This document shows positions 23,801 through 34,739 of a DNA stretch of 64,000 nt, piece by piece. Each line of letters opens with the position of its first letter. The stretch's first letter is position 1. The position numbers and the translations under genes are program-made. The stretch is from Athripsodes cinereus (Eukaryota > Arthropoda > Insecta > Trichoptera > Leptoceridae): the NCBI GenBank assembly GCA_947579605.1, contig OX388311.1, positions 23,438,951 to 23,502,950 on the forward strand, in the 5' to 3' direction. The notes below the pieces were generated by a model, which had not been told where the DNA came from, made no database searches, and saw only the letters and a program-made list of their open reading frames with translations.

Positions 23801-26220
23801 ATATTATCATATTGTGTATATAATAATATATTATCATATTGTATATATAATAATATAATATACACACTGTATTACGTACATGGGCATTCATCATGTTTTT
23901 AGTATTACATATTAATATTTACTTATAACACGATCTTTTCCGGTTTCATCTACCATGGATTTTTTTTTTTTCATTTAATGTATCTACTTCTGTACGTATT
24001 CAACACTCAAGTACTATAAAGTGGGTACATTGATTCAAACTGGACATGAATGTGTCTATAAAAGGAATCATTTTGCAATACTTAATGCAAATTATTTTGA
24101 ATAAAACAAGATTGTGAAGGACATGTAGTAAAACAAGCATCAAATATTTATTTTATCAACGGCAAATATTGGTTTTTGAAATATTTTGAAATGACTAAAT
24201 TGTCAGATGTATGAATTAAACTGTGTTGAATGCATCTCAATATGTTTTGAACACCTGAGAAAATTTATTCTTAGAACATTAAGTTTGCAGTAAAGATATT
24301 ATTGTGTATGTATATGGAGTCATCAGATGTATACATTTACATTAAAAAACAGGGAGCCATTAAAGAGAACTGCGATTTTTCAAGTAAGTAGGTGTACCTG
24401 CAAGTAAGTAGGTAAGTATTCATTTCGTAGAAGTTTTCACGATGCATCACGTAGAGTTCGAAATTTAAATATTTATAATATCTATGACCCCATTAACTGT
24501 CATTTACGTGATCATAAGTGTGTCCTTTTGACGTGTGTAGGAATCAAATACCAAAACGTGGATATAGTTTTTCAATAATTCCCACAGTCGTACACTGAGC
24601 GTTGTTGCATGAATACGCATTAATATTTCAATATAACGTTATTTAAGGAGTCAACATATGGCTGATAATGCGAAGAAGAGAACCGACTACAATATATCTA
24701 GATTCTATGTATACTCCATATGATGTGTAGTTTAAATATTTGAGCCGGCAGGTGGGTCAACGTTTGTTGTAGATACTAGATATAATATGCATTATATAGG
24801 GATATAAAAATACAGTAGCAAGTATGTCTTGATAAAGAATAAGTCTGTTCAATACCGTTACCTTGATACTGTATAGCAGCAAACAAAATAACAATGATAT
24901 AATTGTTTTAATTCAAACAACACACCTGATAATAATATAACAATATCTTACGCCGGCTATTCAATAGTCAGTTAGTATGGCATTAGTGTGTGGTTTTTTT
25001 TATGAGAAGTAGCATTATTATTAATAGGTACTATACTATTTGACTAAGTATGTACGTGCATACAATCTCATCCGCAGGAAGAAAGATAACCTCAAACATA
25101 ATATCCAGTATATACTTCATATTGAATCATAATATTTATAATACTCTTATTAACAACATCATACAAAAGTTGTACTTGTAAATGTGTAAAGTGCTTTATT
25201 GTTATTTATGAAGACTCGCATTGAGCTACTTGTACTAAATTCTTTTTGTATACACAATATATATCTAATTGTATAAACCTATAAGTTCAGGAGGATATTG
25301 AATCAAACCATGAAAGATTTCTCATTTATTTTTGATGATATAATACTTCTTTTATAGACGTATGTATTTATTTTTGAAAAACTTGTCAGTATTAAAATAT
25401 ACACATACTAATTTATTTTTTATTTTTTTTATTTAACAACAATTATACAGACACGACAATACATAGACTATTTGATAAAACTTAAATCTAAACATCCTCC
25501 TTATAGAGACAAGTCTCGTGTATACGTCATTATAATCATTACTTTCATCTTTAATATAATAATAAGTCTAAAATTGTAGGTATAGATAAAATATTTTTAA
25601 CCGTTGATTTATATATTATACATCAACAATATTTTTTTAAGTACGTATCATTAACATTAATTACTTTTATACATTTATTGATGCACTAAAATAATATATA
25701 GCAATAATTAATAAAATTATTTTATAACCTATTTTATCGATGATTATTAATAGTTGGTCATTTAATCGAAAGTAGATTGTTAGATGTTGTTTAGATCATA
25801 AAAAGAAATTGGTAGCGCAATAAAAAAAAAATAGATCTAAACCTGTCTCTCAGTTATGTGGATCAAATTTTGCACGATATTTTATTCACTTGTTATACAG
25901 TTTGTCTAACTGGTTGAAGTCGTAATAACGTCTGCGTTCTTCATTTGAATAGAGTAATCTATTAAGAATTCTGTACTGTACTCATGTGAGTACTAATAGA
26001 ATTTACTAAATATTTTGTCAAAGGAGTGGTGATGATGTTATACTACGAAATGGTGGTTTTACTAGATCATATCGGTAACAGTATGATGTCATAACTGTCG
26101 GTAAAATATGCCAAAGGATAGGTACAATGGCTCATACAGGATTTAACTATTGCTGGTACTTCATAAATTGTTCATAATTAAAAAGTGTCATATACAAATT
26201 TTATCCGTGACGAATCCTTG
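20900..26220. other. AT-rich non-coding sequence
   Basis: No exon or element boundary was recognised. Short imperfect AT repeats (ATATTATCATATTGT units) lie at about 23800-23860, and AAGTAGGT direct repeats lie at 24385-24415. If the + strand exon at 26463 belongs to a long gene, this is probably its intron. Confidence 0.45.
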
Positions 26221-26225
26221 TTGTA

Positions 26226-26378
26226 GGCAATATTTATTTATTTATTTATTATTTATTTTATTCTTTACTGTACATTGTTTACAATAATACAAATTAACAT
26301 AGAAAATATCATATATACAATTCAATGTACAGAGGGCGAGTTTATCGCTAAAATGCGATGTCTTCCAACTAACCCGGA
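26226..26378 (-). repeat. Retroposon family B copy with AAAT-rich tail
   Basis: The printed strand starts with a (TTTA)n-like run, then TCTTTACTGTACATTGTTTA, and ends in GAGGGCGAGTTTATCGCT and GCGATGTCTTCCAACTAACC. Read on the minus strand, the AAAT run is the 3' tail. It ends about 85 bp upstream of the exon's splice acceptor. Confidence 0.65.
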
Positions 26379-26462
26379 TTTATTTATTTAGATGTTTATG
26401 TTATGTGACTTGTCTTTTTTGATGTTTGATAAACTTATGATTTTATTTTCTTTCTTTTCCAG

Positions 26463-26610
26463 TTTGGGTCCGTTTGAGTTTCCACCGCCCGCGGAAATGG
26501 TGTCCCGAAGACGAATCTTGTCCCGTTCTAGGGATGATCTCACACAAGCTTTCACACCAAACATGGAAGAGGAGGAGGATGTTTGGTACAATAAGGATAA
26601 ACTATATAAG
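26463..26610 (+). CDS. Internal exon, candidate MH2-domain (Smad-like) protein
   Basis: The exon follows a pyrimidine-rich tract ending TTTCCAG and is followed by the donor GTAAGAA. Its first base completes a codon split by the upstream intron. The next 147 bases encode 49 residues and stop at a codon boundary. The peptide is proline-rich at the start (LGPFEFPPPAEM), then basic and serine-rich (VSRRRILSRSRDDL), then acidic (MEEEEDV), and ends WYNKDKLYK. GC content is far above the flanks. From memory, the VWYNKDKLYK block stands just upstream of the MH2 domain in insect Smad-like proteins of the expansion/rebuff type, which act in tracheal chitin deposition in Drosophila. That identity is unverified. 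The existence of the exon is much surer than its name. Confidence 0.75.
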
Positions 26611-26619
26611 GTAAGAAAT

Positions 26620-27819
26620 AAAACATTTACAATTATTTTCCTTACATATTAAATGTATATACGCCCACCTCAACCAAACAGTTAGTAATTATTAAAAATT
26701 GTTTGTAACATATTTTCAAAGATTAATATTGATTATCATACTATATTCAATGGAAGAGGCTACTTTCTGCCTTGAACTCCCGGGAGGAGCTTTAAATGGT
26801 GAGATGATGAATATATTAAGTAAATTAGAATTTAGAAAAATAGGTTTTGTAAGTTTTCACCAAAGCCTTAATTGTAATTGATCATTCAGATTATATTAAG
26901 ATAAAAAACACTCCACTCCAATGAAATAAGCCATACTAGTGATAAAGATAAATACACTATGTATAAATATATCGATGTTTAATACATCATATATTTATGT
27001 AATGTTAGGAACGAAAATCATACATTAAGTATATTTCTATACCTCTAGAACATCCTTCAATAGTAATACATTCGTAAATCTACACATATGTATATTGGTC
27101 AGTACAAAAACGATCTCTATTGTTAAATAATTATGGTATGTTAAATAGGTACTCACATACTTCAAACTTATAATCGCTTACATATTACCATGAAATGAAA
27201 TGAGATCAACGTTACAATCTCATATCTTATAATGAAATTTGTAGTAAGTTCTACATTACTAAAGGTTATATCATAGATAAATGTATTCACTATTACCAAG
27301 TATCATAACACGATCATCATTTTATCTATTTGTTGTACTAGATACATTACGTTTGAAACAAATAGTACTATAAATACCTAAGTATAATATAGATGTGCGT
27401 CACGGACTTATTTGTAATTACTCAGAAAGCATTTCATGCCCTGAGATCATTATATTATTGTTGTGAGTGAAGGACGTAGTTTGAACATAATACATATTTT
27501 CTATTATTTAATACCTTTGACATTATTAAGAACCATACGTCATAAGTATGCCTTCTTTCCCTTATCCTTATTGCGTCGAATACTTATTGTACGTAATTAT
27601 TTGTACTTCCTCCGGAAATCCATATTCTAGGACCTCTGGCCACTCCAAAATTAAGGCTTTTAACTTACAGATTTGACGCTTGTCCTTACCAGCTCTTTCT
27701 GTACATTAAAACAATGGAAGAAATTAAATATTTGATTAGCCTTTTTGTTTCTTTTTTTGTAAATATCAGACTTATTAATTAATTCATTCATTAATATTAC
27801 TTTGTGAATTAGGGTCATA

Positions 27820-27820
<1 letters not shown>
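26620..27820. other. AT-rich sequence, probable intron
   Basis: Nothing exon-like follows the donor at 26611 within this stretch. An open frame at 26699-26881 lacks family similarity or splice signals. Confidence 0.45.
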
Positions 27821-27832
<12 letters not shown>

Positions 27833-27855
<23 letters not shown>

Positions 27856-28010
27856 ATCACGGCATATCCCACAAGTGGGGTAGCCAACAGATCAGCTGCA
27901 TGTAGGAAACATACAAACTGTCCTCTTCGTGCCAGTATAAAATCAAGACATTCAGGATGGGTGGCAAATCTCAAAGCTGAATTTAAGATGTAAAATGTCT
28001 TAGTCTGCAA
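27833..28010 (-). repeat. SINE-like family A copy with 20-base poly(A) tail
   Basis: Read on the minus strand, the element ends GATATGCCGTGATGGTA followed directly by 20 A residues (printed as T at 27833-27852). This gives the best evidence that family A moves by retroposition, since DNA transposons do not have such tails. The body includes CTGTCCTCTTCGTGCC and GACATTCAGGATGGGTGGC on the printed strand. No tRNA-type A or B box is visible. Confidence 0.85.
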
Positions 28011-28014
28011 AAAT

Positions 28015-29285
28015 GAGATTCATCTTGCTGTAGATTATTGGAACAGAAGTAGGTAGTTAATAAAATCTAGAGTTTTTGTGATTTATTGTAAAAAAACAAT
28101 CCAATAAATGGAATTTGTGATCGGTTTCTAACGTCCAAAGTCTTCGATATTTTTTTTTAATTAATCCGAGTGTTACGCTCTTAATTTCTAACATCAAGAG
28201 ATGAATCCTCTCAGAACAAATAGTTGATGAATGATCAATACGTTTCAATCATTTTATAAGTTGTATTCGAAACACATTTATTTATATTCATTTCATTCAT
28301 ATACGTACAAATCGATTAGTCGTTCATCTCCATCACTCGCGGCGACCTTTGAAGGACGTCATGTTTCTATCTTGTACTATTTTATTTACAACAGTGTCAA
28401 TAAATAATTTATATTCAGCGATGGTCCATCAGTTAAATACATACTTTTAAATAACAATATTACTCAGATTAATAGATAATATCATGCTTCGTTTTATATA
28501 TTTAATGTCCTAGTATGAATTATCTATAACATCTATCGATTAGCGTTCATTATCTAATAGTTTCAAAAGAAATTGTGTATAATTTTGTATAATAAATATG
28601 ATAAATTGTATTTTAAAAGCACGTAAATAGAGCAGATATCATAATACTTATATCTTAAATATATTATGTTTCTTAATAATACCTACATATGGCAGGATGT
28701 ACAAGATTTATTGATTTAATTAATTGGTTGCCTAGTAATAAAAAACATTATTAGGCTAATCCTAATCCTTCAAGGACAAGACAAGCCATCTTTTCATAAA
28801 AAAACTTTTTATATTCGAACAAGTGTTTGTCTGAATATTTGAATACGTACATTATCCTTATATATTGCTATTAAATTCTGTAATTTTGTTTCTAACTAAC
28901 AATATATCTCATCTCATCTCACATATGTATTGTTTTATTACGTATTATAACTAGTAAAGGCTAATTAAATTGTGATACCCGAGGCATTTTTAATATCATG
29001 AATAATATTATAACAAAATGCTGTATTTTTCTACGCACCTTTTTATCACCGGTCATGGACTTCCATACGTGTTTTTTTTTAATATAATAATTACTACAAA
29101 TAATATAGACAACCTTTAATAAAACTACGTAAAAAACTTACTTTCTTTTCACCTCTGACATAACTTAAAGGTTACATCAACACACAATATTATCTCGTCA
29201 AATAATATTACAAATCTGCCTACTATCATAAATTATATCCCTCGCGGACATTAAACATTTGAATTTAATGAAAACATAAAATTAA
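28015..29285. other. AT-rich non-coding sequence
   Basis: No exon or repeat boundary was recognised. Confidence 0.45.
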
Positions 29286-29291
29286 ATTCAA

Positions 29292-29660
29292 AATAAATAG
29301 TCGTATGATTCCATAGGTATTGAGTATTGAAGCTTAACTTCTTAAACCCGTGCAGTCCGGCAAAGAATAAATAGTCGTATGATTCCATAGGTATTGAGTA
29401 TTGAAGCTTGACTTCTTAAACCCGTGCAGTCCGGCAAAGAATAAATAGTCGTATGATTCCATAGGTATTGAGTATTGAAGCTTGACTTCTTAAACCCGTG
29501 CAGTCCGGCAAAGAATAAATAGTCGTATGATTCCATAGGTATTGAGTATTGAAGCTTGACTTCTTAAACCCGTGCAGTCCGGCAAAGAATAAATAGTCGT
29601 ATGATTCCATAGGTATTGAGTATTGAAGCTTGACTTCTTAACCCCGTGCAGTCTCTGGTA
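29292..29660. repeat. 74-bp tandem repeat, about five copies
   Basis: Units start at 29292, 29366, 29440, 29514 and 29588, each beginning AATAAATAGTCGTATGATTC. Copies differ at very few positions (for example CTTAACTT in the first and CTTGACTT later), so the array is recent or homogenised. The end of each unit, CCCGTGCAGTCCGGCAAAG, resembles the 5' end of SINE family A. The last unit runs directly into a family A copy. Open frames across the array are by-products of the 74-bp period. Confidence 0.9.
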
Positions 29661-29850
29661 ATGGATAGGTTTCCGACTCTTTTCTGTAAGTATTGAAACT
29701 TTCTGTAAAAGGCAGGTGTTCCTGAAATGTCACGAATAAGATATTTAACATCTTCAATTTAGCGAAGATGTATGCCACTCACCTCGTATATTTTTTTAAA
29801 TTAATACAGATAGGACGGCTTATATGTTGTGATGACCCTACCTATTTCAA
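29645..29850 (+). repeat. SINE-like family A copy
   Basis: It starts CCCCGTGCAGTCTCTGG, then TTTCCGACTCTTTTCTGTAA, TTTCTGTAAAAGGCAGGTGT and AACATCTTCAATTTAGCGA, and loses similarity near CCCTACC at about 29845. It abuts the tandem array. Confidence 0.75.
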
Positions 29851-29859
29851 ACCATTCTA

Positions 29860-32185
29860 AGCTCCGAATTTGCAACATCCTAGCTTCTAAACTATACCTA
29901 CTGTAATAAATGATTCCCAAACTAGAATTTACATCCCTATCCGACTAGCTAAGAATTGTATGAATTTTCGCATTGTTGCAAATATACGTACGAAATATCG
30001 CATTCCTAATTAAATTAATTAACGAATTTTGGCCTTTCGTGATCGTCTAGATTTATCTATTAACTATTTTCGTAGATTTGGACCCAGTACGTTGTGTTTT
30101 GACGATAATTTTACCTACGTTGTGTATTTTTTTTAAAACGCAAAATAAGTCACCTGAAATATACATTTCAATAATCAAAAAGAACAACAAAATCACAAAA
30201 TCAATAAAACAATTTAAACATGAATTTTGATACATATTAACTCTGAGGTCAACTTTGACGTCAGATCACTTACCTTGAGATACTGTAAAATAACATAATA
30301 AAAATAGTGCATAATAAAACATAACGAAATATAACATAACAATCATCATAACATAAAATTCAAATAATATTATTCTATATCATTACGAGAATGTTGTATG
30401 GTAACTGGTTGCCGATCTATGTCCCTACATAAGATAACCATTTCATAGTTTCTATAGCCGATGTATGTACATATGTTCTACAACATACCTACTAATTCGT
30501 TGCGTCGTAAAGGACAGTGGCGCACCCAAAAACATAACTTTATTACTTTTGAATATTAATTAAATTTCAACACAATTGCTATGACATCATTTTCAGAGAC
30601 TAACTACCATGTTAGTGCATGGAAAGCATGCTGTGTCCATGCTAAAGGAGCGCCACCTTCGTTCCCTCACGTCTCAAAACTCGCCATGCCGTACTTTGAG
30701 CCCGAGTGCACAACACTACTCCCGGATATATAAAATAATATATAAGATATATTTCCACTAGGGCATGCAATATATTGCAAACATGCGGACATGCAAACAT
30801 ATAATGATATTAGCTCTAAAGATTCCTGATCATTGAGCCTCAACCAAAGGGCGCAGATAACCCCTTCAAGTTATACTCTAGCAGAAAATTCGAGGAATGG
30901 AGCTGTACCTGCTTCAGTCGGAGAACATTTGAAATAAATACCTTTTCATTGGTTAAGTTGATTTATACGCAGAGAAAGCACCACCAATCTCTACGCACAT
31001 CCAACCATGTTAATGATTGCAAGGTGTGTTCTTACAGAACTGATAAGATAGACTACTAATATAGTTAGCAATATCACGAACAGTGATTTACCAACCAGTT
31101 AATAATAATTAAAGTTAATTAAACATAATATCCATTTACAAATGCCCAAAGACCTTATAATGGATTGTGGGTCCTCCAGCATATAGGGAAAGGAGAGAAT
31201 TTTGTTAGTTGAACTATGTACTTATATTTACAAAATTTGATTTAAATAATTATCATGCATAATTATATACTACAATATCATATATTTGTTAAGAAAGGAA
31301 TAACGTCGTACCCAAATCGTCTGGGGCCTAACAAACGACTGGACAAAACTACATTCCCTAGAAGGAAAAGGGTTTATGTAGGGATTTTTGGATAAATGGT
31401 ATTAATATAAATATATTAATATAATAATACATAAACAATACGATATAACCATGCCTTGCAAAAATGTTAATTAATACATTCTAGAATGTCACAGCAATAT
31501 AAGTAGAAAAATCCAGTAAGTTTATAGAAGTCAAATGACATCGATGATAAAATATGTAATTAAATAAATAAATCAAATAATATCCTGCTCAACATAAAAC
31601 TCCTCTCCAAACTGCTTAATCCTTCGTAATGGTAAAATAAATTAAATAAAAATATAATATTAGGTAAGTCGGTACGCCACTGCCATTGGTCTAGTATTAA
31701 GTGTGTCGTACCGCGCTATATTATTTCAGTCATAGGTACATATATACATATAATAGTACTGGAAATAGGCATACATAACACATAATTCCTTTGTTTTCAA
31801 AATCTGAAAAGTTAAATAAATAAATCCTTGTGTACGACGACTACTTTGTAGACAACAATATCCTCCTAAATATCACGACACCTAGATATAAATAAATTAA
31901 TAATATTGAAAAATCTTATCTTATGACAGCTGGCAGGCTCACGGATTTTAAAATGTTAATTAAAAGTAATTTAGGATGATCTATATATATTCCCAAATGT
32001 GGAAATATCACTAAAATATAATGTACTAACTACTACGAAGGTGGGTAAATAAATATTAAAATATGTCGAATTCAAACACTGAGATTAATATGATTGAGTC
32101 CCACCTCTCCTAGGTTCAAAACTAAACTGCCAAGAGTAATATGTGTCCTCTCTTCAGATCCTGAAAATGTCGACCCAAAGCAACA
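29860..32185. other. AT-rich non-coding sequence
   Basis: Nothing definite was recognised. A GC-richer patch lies at 30600-30725. CAGTGGCG/CGCCACTG words at about 30517 and 31673 resemble hAT ends but could not be paired. Confidence 0.4.
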
Positions 32186-32194
32186 AAAAAAAAA

Positions 32195-33633
32195 CCGTCA
32201 AACCTGGCAACTTTGCCATGGGTTGTTGATTTTGCCATGAGCCATCTTACGATGTAAAATAGTTCATTATGCGTTTATATGTCGTTTTTGAAGGGTGTTG
32301 AGAACTTTCTAGTAAAATTGAATATTTAAATGACAACACTTATTTTCTAATGGCAACCCAGTTTTATTTTGTCATGAGTTATTTAATGGTTGCTTTTGTC
32401 CTGTGATGAGTGAAAAAAAAATGTGCTCAGAAACTTTTGAAAAATATTTAGGAAAAACCTTGTATTGGTAAGTCAAATTTTAATTAGATGTTCTAATCAT
32501 GTTCTTTTACTAAATGTGCAACAATATGTTTCTCTGTGAGCTAGATAATGGTCAGAATTGGTGTTGGCAAATTCACCAACTCCAAACAAAGTATTAGTTA
32601 TGTCAACTTTGCCATGTTTTGTTGAGAGTTAGGGTTGTCACAAAAATATAAGTAGATATTAAAATATTTTATTGAATACGTTTTGTACAGGAACTTACTT
32701 GTCAGTGTATTTTCAGAAAATGGCAGAGCGGAGCAGACGTATACTAGGGAGCAGAGTTTACAAAAATTACTCCCCAGAAATGTTAGAAGTGGCAGTAGAT
32801 TTGGTCAGGAAAAAACAAATTTCGTCACTGGAAGCGGAAAAAAGGTTCCACATTCCTCGCCGAACTATCGAAAATAAAGTAAAAAATAAACATTGCCGAA
32901 AACCTGGAGGTCAACAAAGACTTTCGGAATCACAAGAAAAAAAAATTGTCGAAGTTATCATCGTAGCAGCTGATTTTGGGTCTCCTCTGACTCGGTTAGA
33001 TTTACGTCTAGTTGTATTTCAATTTTTAAAAAAGAATAATATGGAGCATTTGTTTAATAATAAACCACCAGGAAAGTGGTACTAACTAAACTATTTTTGT
33101 GTAAATCTCGATCTAGACGAAATATAATTAAGCCAATTTTTTTTTGTAACTATTTAATTTTCTGCCAAGTCAATTAAAAAAAATAAAAAGAATTAAGATT
33201 TTGTTACTTGATAACCCTGAAAATTTTTCCTACTTAGTATGAAAGATTCTAAAACAGGTTGGTGAATTTGCCACATTAATGGAATATGGTATTACCAGTG
33301 CAAAATATAGTGAAGGATATGTTTTTTGTTGTTGTGTATACGTGTAATGGAATAATGAGTTTTTTTTTTCTGTGGCAAACTCATAATTTCATATCAAATT
33401 GATGCATGGCAATCTTACCGGAAGAGTAGGTTCACTTTGCCACTTATGTTTTTTGTGTAATAAAAATTAACCAAAAACAAATAGAGGTTGTTCACGACAA
33501 CGGTTGTATTTCATATAATATACACAACATATATGAAAAGATTTTTATGTACCTCTTGATACAATTTTTTTTCAAAAAATGTCTTCAAACTTTTTATTCT
33601 ATGCTAAAGTGGCAAAGTTGCCAGGTTTGACGG
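32195..33633 (+). mobile_element. Pogo/Tigger-like transposon, internally reduced
   Basis: The ends are 24-bp perfect inverted repeats at 32195-32218 and 33610-33633. They begin CCGTCAAACCTGGCAA and continue CTTTGCCA. Between them lies a short transposase frame at 32720-33085. About ten scattered GGCAAA/TTTGCC words within 450 bp of each end look like subterminal binding sites. At about 1.44 kb the element is too short for a complete transposase. A TA duplication, which pogo elements normally make, is not visible at the borders, so the exact ends may lie a few bases off. Confidence 0.8.
32720..33085 (+). CDS. Truncated pogo-like transposase, DNA-binding part only
   Basis: The frame encodes 121 residues from ATG to stop. 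Residues 14-52 include YSPEMLEVAVDLVRKKQISS and HIPRRTIENKVKN, a pipsqueak/CENP-B-type helix-turn-helix. Next come KPGGQQRLSESQEKKIVEVI and FGSPLTRLDL, the linker that opens the second DNA-binding half in this family. The frame stops at FNNKPPGKWY, where a full protein would continue into the CENP-B second helix region and the DDE nuclease. No DDE-like sequence follows before the right terminal repeat. A TTTTCAG acceptor-like site stands just before the ATG. It may be a dead remnant or a DNA-binding-only product that could affect related elements. Confidence 0.75.
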   Translation: MAERSRRILGSRVYKNYSPEMLEVAVDLVRKKQISSLEAEKRFHIPRRTIENKVKNKHCRKPGGQQRLSESQEKKIVEVIIVAADFGSPLTRLDLRLVVFQFLKKNNMEHLFNNKPPGKWY

Positions 33634-33639
33634 AACTAC

Positions 33640-34090
33640 ATCCATCTCTTCCGGACACACACCAAAATATACCTGTCTCTGTCTCCTACATAGCTAGTTG
33701 TGTTCGACAACCACTTGAGATCAAACTAAGTCTCATCCCTTTATTAATCACCTACTACAAACATTCGATCTAGGTATATGAAAATAATATATACCGCCTT
33801 GTATATATTCAATTCATCACAATGTGTAAAATCTACTGGCTATCCCTTGTAAGATACATCGTGATGGTATAGAAATTTAGCTTTACAGCTCGTATTTGAT
33901 TTAAGAGGAAACAGCACGGCGAAGAGAAATGATAAATAGGTATTTCTAAAATCTATTGCTGTCGCGCAGTGCCCGAACAAGCGGGCTGTGTGAGTGTGAG
34001 TGTGTCTGTCAATGTGTGCGTGGCACACCGCGCTGCACCGCCCCGCCCGCACCCCCCGGCACGCTCTCATCAATCATGCCTCTAGCTAGC
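33640..34090. other. Spacer with SINE fragment and GC-rich patch
   Basis: A scrap of family A lies at about 33837-33870 (CTGGCTATCCCTTG, then CGTGATGGTATAG). The stretch 33960-34075 is very GC-rich for this window, with GTGTGAGTGTGAGTGTGTC and CACCGCCCCGCCCGCACC. It could be the promoter or 5' part of the exonuclease-bearing element that follows, but no terminal repeat marks its edge. Confidence 0.4.
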
Positions 34091-34093
34091 TAG

Positions 34094-34552
34094 AATACTC
34101 GCACTTCGCAGTCGGTATCAAAATGTGGATTATTCGTCGATAAGCATAAAACGTTTTTGGCGGCAAGTCCTGATGGTCTCGTTGGAGAGGATTCGATAGT
34201 GGAAGTAAAATGCCTTTACAAAATTGTTGATTTGACACCTAAAGAAGGAATAGAACAAAAGAAAATAGACTTCTGCATATTTAAAAACGACACGCTAGAA
34301 TTAAAGAGGAATCATAATTATTACTTTGAAGTTCAGGGGCAATTACACATAACTGGCCGAAATTACTGCTATTTTATTTTGTGGAGCTCTAAAGGCTTAC
34401 TTTACGAAAAAATTAAAAAAGACGATTTATTTTGGCAAAAAATGGAACCTATATTAGAAACGTTTTACTTCGAGTGCATGTTACCAGAAATAATTGATGG
34501 TCGTATACCACGACATTTAACAGTAAGGGAGAGAAAAGGGGCCACGGAATAG
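34094..34552 (+). pseudogene. YqaJ-type exonuclease domain, 5'-truncated
   Basis: The frame is open from 34094 to the TAG at 34550 (152 codons). The conserved region starts CGLFVDKHKTFLAASPDGLV. The aspartate of SPDG, the EVK pair in DSIVEVKCLY and the glutamine in YFEVQGQLHIT fit the PD-(D/E)XK nuclease core of lambda exonuclease/YqaJ proteins. In-frame sequence continues upstream of the first ATG-like position, and the N-terminal third of the domain is missing, so this is a fragment or a last exon. YqaJ genes are common as mobile-element cargo in insects and are related to baculovirus alkaline nucleases. Which element carried this one is not visible. There are no stops or frameshifts within the preserved part. 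Confidence 0.7.
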
Positions 34553-34739
34553 TATTTTTTTTATATAAAACTGTAGATTTGCCAATATTATTAATATTTG
34601 TATGATTCTCATAATATTATAGTAAAAATGTCACGAAAAAAATAAAAATTACAAGAATTTTTACAAACGTGGTTTTTATTAAAAATTTCCTTTAGTAGGC
34701 GCCCATTACCCTGTTCTCCCCTACCTTCCACCATACGTA

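Noticed and set aside
27660..28010. 116-residue minus-strand frame with a lysine run
   Set aside because: It is the SINE body translated into its poly(A) tail. Other SINE copies do not keep this frame.
29342..29610. Two identical 64-residue minus-strand frames
   Set aside because: They are produced by the 74-bp tandem period, with identical peptides offset by exactly one unit. There is no sign of coding constraint.
29292..29660. CRISPR array
   Set aside because: The repeats are contiguous 74-bp units without variable spacers, in eukaryotic sequence.
30512..31690. CAGTGGCGCACC at about 30517 with GTACGCCACTG at about 31673 as a possible hAT MITE
   Set aside because: The match is short and there is no 8-bp duplication. 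It may be chance or two unrelated ends.
33840..34073. 77-residue minus-strand frame over the GC-rich patch
   Set aside because: It arises from the GTGTGAGTG-type low-complexity run and a SINE scrap, and has no family similarity.
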